DNA of 17,826 nt from JABMOV01 sp964344305 (lineage in GTDB: Bacteria; Fidelibacterota; Marinisomatia; Marinisomatales; JABMOV01): assembly GCA_964344305.1 (NCBI GenBank), contig CAYFMT010000028.1, positions 1 to 17,826 of the forward strand, given 5' to 3'. Shown piece by piece: positions 15,747 through 17,826 of the stretch. The notes beneath the pieces are model-generated. The model was not told where the DNA came from and searched no databases. It saw only the letters and a list, made by a program, of their open reading frames with translations. How positions within the stretch are numbered: the stretch's first letter is position 1; each line of letters begins with the position of its first letter. Both the position numbers and the translations under genes were made by a program.

Positions 15747-16419
15747 GCTTGAATTTATAACCGACACCTCTCACAGTTTGAATCAATTCTCCTTTGTTTA
15801 ATATTTTCTTTCTTAATCCAACAATCTGTACATCAACGGATCGATCAGTGACGGGGTAAAAATCCCCATGAACATGCTTAATGATCTGATTCCGGGTATA
15901 GACCCAACCTGGGTGTGACGCGAGAAGGGTAAGGATCTGGAATTCCGAATAGGTTAAATCAACCTCGATACCATCGATCTGCACAGTACGTTTTTTCAAA
16001 TGAATGTGGATGCCTTCGATGTTAATAATATCATCATCCATGGCATCAGAACGTCTGCGTCGCATAAGTGCTTTTACACGTGCTACGAGGACTTTTGGAC
16101 TAAATGGTTTTGTGATATAATCATCTGCGCCCGTTTCAAGTCCTTTTACAATGTCTGATTCCTCGCCCTTGGCCGTAACCATGATAATGGGTATATCCTC
16201 CGTGGAGGAGTCAGATTTAAGGATGCGACATATATCCACACCGTTGATTCCCGGCAGCATAATGTCAAGGATTAATAAATCGGGATGAGAGGTTCTTGCC
16301 TTAGCCAGACCCTTTTCCCCATGGGTGGAGCCATCTACTGCAAAACCAGCTGTAGACAGGTTATAGGACATTAATTCAAGTATGTCTTCTTCGTCTTCGA
16401 TGATCAATATGTTCTTCAT
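15733..16419 (-). CDS. phoB: Phosphate-regulon response regulator PhoB
   Basis: A 228-residue OmpR-class regulator. The receiver domain (1-120) has the acidic pair E9/D10 region, phosphoacceptor D52 (LILDIMLPG), T82 and K104. The winged-helix DNA-binding domain covers about 130-225, with VYTRNQIIKHVHG and a DRSVDVQIVGLRKKI recognition segment. AGGA precedes the ATG by about eight bases. It is followed by phoR with a 14-base overlap. A Pho-box-like repeat 38 bases upstream suggests positive autoregulation. In isolation it could be any OmpR-type regulator; linkage to phoR, pst and phoU makes PhoB the firm choice. Confidence 0.94.
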   Translation of the reverse strand: MKNILIIEDEEDILELMSYNLSTAGFAVDGSTHGEKGLAKARTSHPDLLILDIMLPGINGVDICRILKSDSSTEDIPIIMVTAKGEESDIVKGLETGADDYITKPFSPKVLVARVKALMRRRRSDAMDDDIINIEGIHIHLKKRTVQIDGIEVDLTYSEFQILTLLASHPGWVYTRNQIIKHVHGDFYPVTDRSVDVQIVGLRKKILNKGELIQTVRGVGYKFKHEKF

Positions 16420-16456
16420 CTTTTTCTTCCTGTAAAGGGCGAAGATTACATGGGAA

Positions 16457-16474
16457 CTATTAGAAACATGTTAG
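16457..16474 (-). promoter_or_regulatory. Pho-box-like direct repeat upstream of phoB
   Basis: Minus-strand units CTAACAT (16474-16468) and CTAATAG (16463-16457) with a four-base spacer, hence an 11-bp period. The 3' edge is 37 bases from the phoB ATG. TGTAAT at 16445-16450 is a possible -10. The site lies in the 92-base gap after the PAP2 gene, implying that phoBR has its own phosphate-responsive promoter. Confidence 0.68.
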
Positions 16475-16511
16475 ATTGCTCATAATAATTTTTAAATCCT
16501 TGATCCCAACG

Positions 16512-17045
16512 TCATAAAAACAGACGAAAACTCAAGTGGGCGGATCCAATGCCCAGCACAATTCCTGCTGTGATGTCCGATGGGTAGTGAAGTCCCAGGT
16601 ACATGCGTGATATCCCAACAAGGGTGGACCATATGTACATGGGCCATGCCAGGACCGGGATGTAAAAAGACAGGATGGTGGCAAGTAAAAATGCCGTGGA
16701 CGTATGCCCGGACGGAAAACTGTATTTGTCCGGTGGTTTTATAATGGGGGACACAAAAGAAAAGGCTGAGTAAGGTCGAAGTCGTTTTACCGTGTTTTTC
16801 AGTAGATAATAGATGGGGAATTGAATGAATAAAGCGCCCAGGGATACGAGAAGGAAATTCCGTCCCCAACCCGGTGAAAGGTAGATGATAAAGATGGCTG
16901 TTGTGCCAAACAGCAATCCATCACCGGATTTTGACATGACAACGAGGATTCGGTGAAGGAACACGTTTTTTTCAAACCGGTGTGACACGGTAAAAAATAA
17001 CAGCACATCCCAGGAATTGATAATATGGAAGAGTCGTTTTAACAT
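16512..17045 (-). CDS. PAP2-family membrane phosphatase
   Basis: A 177-residue inner-membrane protein with about five or six helices and the complete PAP2 catalytic signature: K-x6-R-P at 83-91 (KNTVKRLRP), PSGH at 111-114 and SR-x5-H-x-x-x-D at 146-157 (SRMYLGLHYPSD), with H114 and H153 as the expected catalytic histidines. Family members dephosphorylate phosphatidic acid, phosphatidylglycerol phosphate or undecaprenyl pyrophosphate; the substrate here is open. It lies upstream of phoB in the same direction, with a terminator between it and the cytochrome gene. It may supply lipid-derived phosphate under starvation, but no Pho-box-like repeat was found ahead of it, and no strong ribosome-binding site is visible. 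Confidence 0.9.
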   Translation of the reverse strand: MLKRLFHIINSWDVLLFFTVSHRFEKNVFLHRILVVMSKSGDGLLFGTTAIFIIYLSPGWGRNFLLVSLGALFIQFPIYYLLKNTVKRLRPYSAFSFVSPIIKPPDKYSFPSGHTSTAFLLATILSFYIPVLAWPMYIWSTLVGISRMYLGLHYPSDITAGIVLGIGSAHLSFRLFL

Positions 17046-17100
17046 GGCGTCAACATTGTGTGAAGCGGGGAGAAATTAGAGATATAATTGTGGAATATAT

Positions 17101-17132
17101 AAAAAAAGGGGAACTTGATGGTTCCCCTTTTT
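17101..17132 (-). terminator. Rho-independent terminator after the cytochrome gene
   Basis: AAAAAGGGGAAC (17103-17114) and GTTCCCCTTTTT (17121-17132) form a perfect 12-bp stem with a 6-base loop. On the minus strand the stem is followed by a run of seven T and an A/T-rich tail. It starts 22 bases after the cytochrome stop codon and insulates the PAP2-phoBR unit. The T5 on the other strand could make it bidirectional. Confidence 0.92.
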
Positions 17133-17154
17133 AATCGAAATGAATCTGTTGTTC

Positions 17155-17781
17155 TTACAGACCCAGATTTTCCTTTGCATTATCAAGCATGGCTTGAATT
17201 AACACAGGATTGTGAACACCGAGACTCTTGTCTTCCAGAGCAATCATGAAGTTCCAGAATGCAGAGAATTCGGGACCGGATACTGTGCCAACATGAGGAT
17301 GATATTCCAGTGATCCATCTTCCAGAGTATCCACGGAAAGTGCATGGACATCTACAAGAGCTGCACCAATCATGTCAAGATCTGCCTGTACAGCTGTTTG
17401 AACACCGTTTTTATCAAAGTCCGTCAGACCAGTATGACAACCGGATTGGTTACAGCCATCGACGGATGGTTCAAATGAATGATTTGAATCATACATGTGA
17501 CAGCCCATACAAGCATAGGTGCTATGAGGGGAATGTGCTTCAATAGTAAATGTGGTGCCATTCCTGTTATCACCTACAAGACCAAAGAGAATGGATGCTG
17601 CTGGACCATGGTGAGGACCGGCATGGGAGCTGGAAATTCTCACGGAGTCTGTAGCATCTGTTGGTGTTTCATCGTAGGCTGAATAATCACGACGATGTTG
17701 GTGACATACGGCACAAGCATTGTTGTTACCACCAAAGTCTACCGTTTGTGTATCATCAGCATAGAGTACGATTGGATCTCT
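17155..17781 (-). CDS. Multihaem c-type cytochrome, 5'-truncated
   Basis: The frame is open from 17781 (after stops TGA TAA at 17782-17787) down to the TAA at 17155, 208 codons. It carries three haem-attachment motifs: CAVCH (17701-17715), CMGCH (17497-17511) and the unusual C-x4-CH form CNQSGCH (17434-17454), with several extra histidines as possible axial ligands. No ATG, GTG or TTG exists in frame between the upstream stops and a GTG at 17643. That GTG would exclude the first haem motif, and no signal peptide is present, although c-type cytochromes mature outside the cytoplasm. The gene has therefore lost its 5' part, or the sequence is joined wrongly here. It resembles doubled CxxCH / NapC-NirT-like electron carriers only in general terms; its partner is unknown. 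Confidence 0.7.
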   Translation of the reverse strand, partial: RDPIVLYADDTQTVDFGGNNNACAVCHQHRRDYSAYDETPTDATDSVRISSSHAGPHHGPAASILFGLVGDNRNGTTFTIEAHSPHSTYACMGCHMYDSNHSFEPSVDGCNQSGCHTGLTDFDKNGVQTAVQADLDMIGAALVDVHALSVDTLEDGSLEYHPHVGTVSGPEFSAFWNFMIALEDKSLGVHNPVLIQAMLDNAKENLGL

Positions 17782-17826
17782 TTATCAAGCTTCTTACTAA
17801 TCTCACTGACCTGACTCTTTGAAAAA
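17766..17826 (-). mobile_element. Possible IS256-family (Mutator-type) transposase fragment at window edge
   Basis: In the frame beginning at 17825 on the minus strand the peptide SKSQVSEISKKLDKEI is read. It resembles the conserved SKSQVS-x-x-x-x-x-LD segment of the IS256-family transposase, found in the N-terminal third of those proteins. Similarity ends near 17766; the frame reaches a stop at 17739-17741 inside the cytochrome frame. No terminal inverted repeat is visible at the junction. About 20 codons is little evidence, so the call is tentative. Confidence 0.4.

Overview
The window (about 42-45% G+C by eye) comes from a didermic (Gram-negative-type) bacterium. It encodes two outer-membrane beta-barrel proteins, a lipoprotein PstS, a LolA-fold periplasmic protein and an RND/MMPL pump. 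The protein style (a DUF1302-like barrel with an RND exporter, a DbpA-type DEAD-box helicase with a basic tail, OFA-type MFS carrier, multihaem cytochrome) fits an FCB-type or neighbouring lineage such as Neomarinimicrobiota (Marinimicrobia). That placement is an impression, not a demonstrated affiliation. No rRNA, tRNA or CRISPR was seen, and no gap between genes exceeds about 205 bases.

Left block, + strand (about 50-5420): a TetR-type regulator with a perfect 9+9 bp palindrome just before its start codon, an RND/MMPL exporter, a LolA-like periplasmic protein, a small cupin and a DUF1302-like outer-membrane barrel. The first four genes overlap or abut; a strong hairpin separates the cupin from the barrel gene. 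Together they look like a complete inner membrane-periplasm-outer membrane export route for a lipid or other hydrophobic compound, controlled by a ligand-sensing TetR repressor.

Middle, - strand (5442-8674): a DEAD-box RNA helicase (DeaD/DbpA type), preceded in the same direction by an OFA-family MFS carrier. A textbook intrinsic terminator lies between them. The helicase converges on the barrel gene with only 21 bases between the stop codons.

Right block, - strand (8812-17045): a whole phosphate-starvation locus. In transcription order it is PAP2 phosphatase, phoB, phoR, porin, pstS, pstC, pstA, pstB, phoU. Three gaps (before phoB, before the porin and before pstS) each carry direct repeats of a CTAAYA-like heptamer at an exact 11-bp period. 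This is the 7-4-7 architecture of a Pho box with a different core from the enterobacterial one. In two of them the box lies the same distance (55-56 bases) ahead of the start codon. The likely loop is that PhoR/PhoB, gated by PstSCAB-PhoU, activates its own operon, the outer-membrane porin and the high-affinity transporter.

Right end (17101-17826): a strong terminator, then the 3' part of a multihaem c-type cytochrome whose 5' end is lost. Just upstream of its broken end, another frame reads a short peptide resembling an IS256-family (Mutator-type) transposase. The window therefore ends at a junction that is either an IS-related rearrangement or an assembly join.
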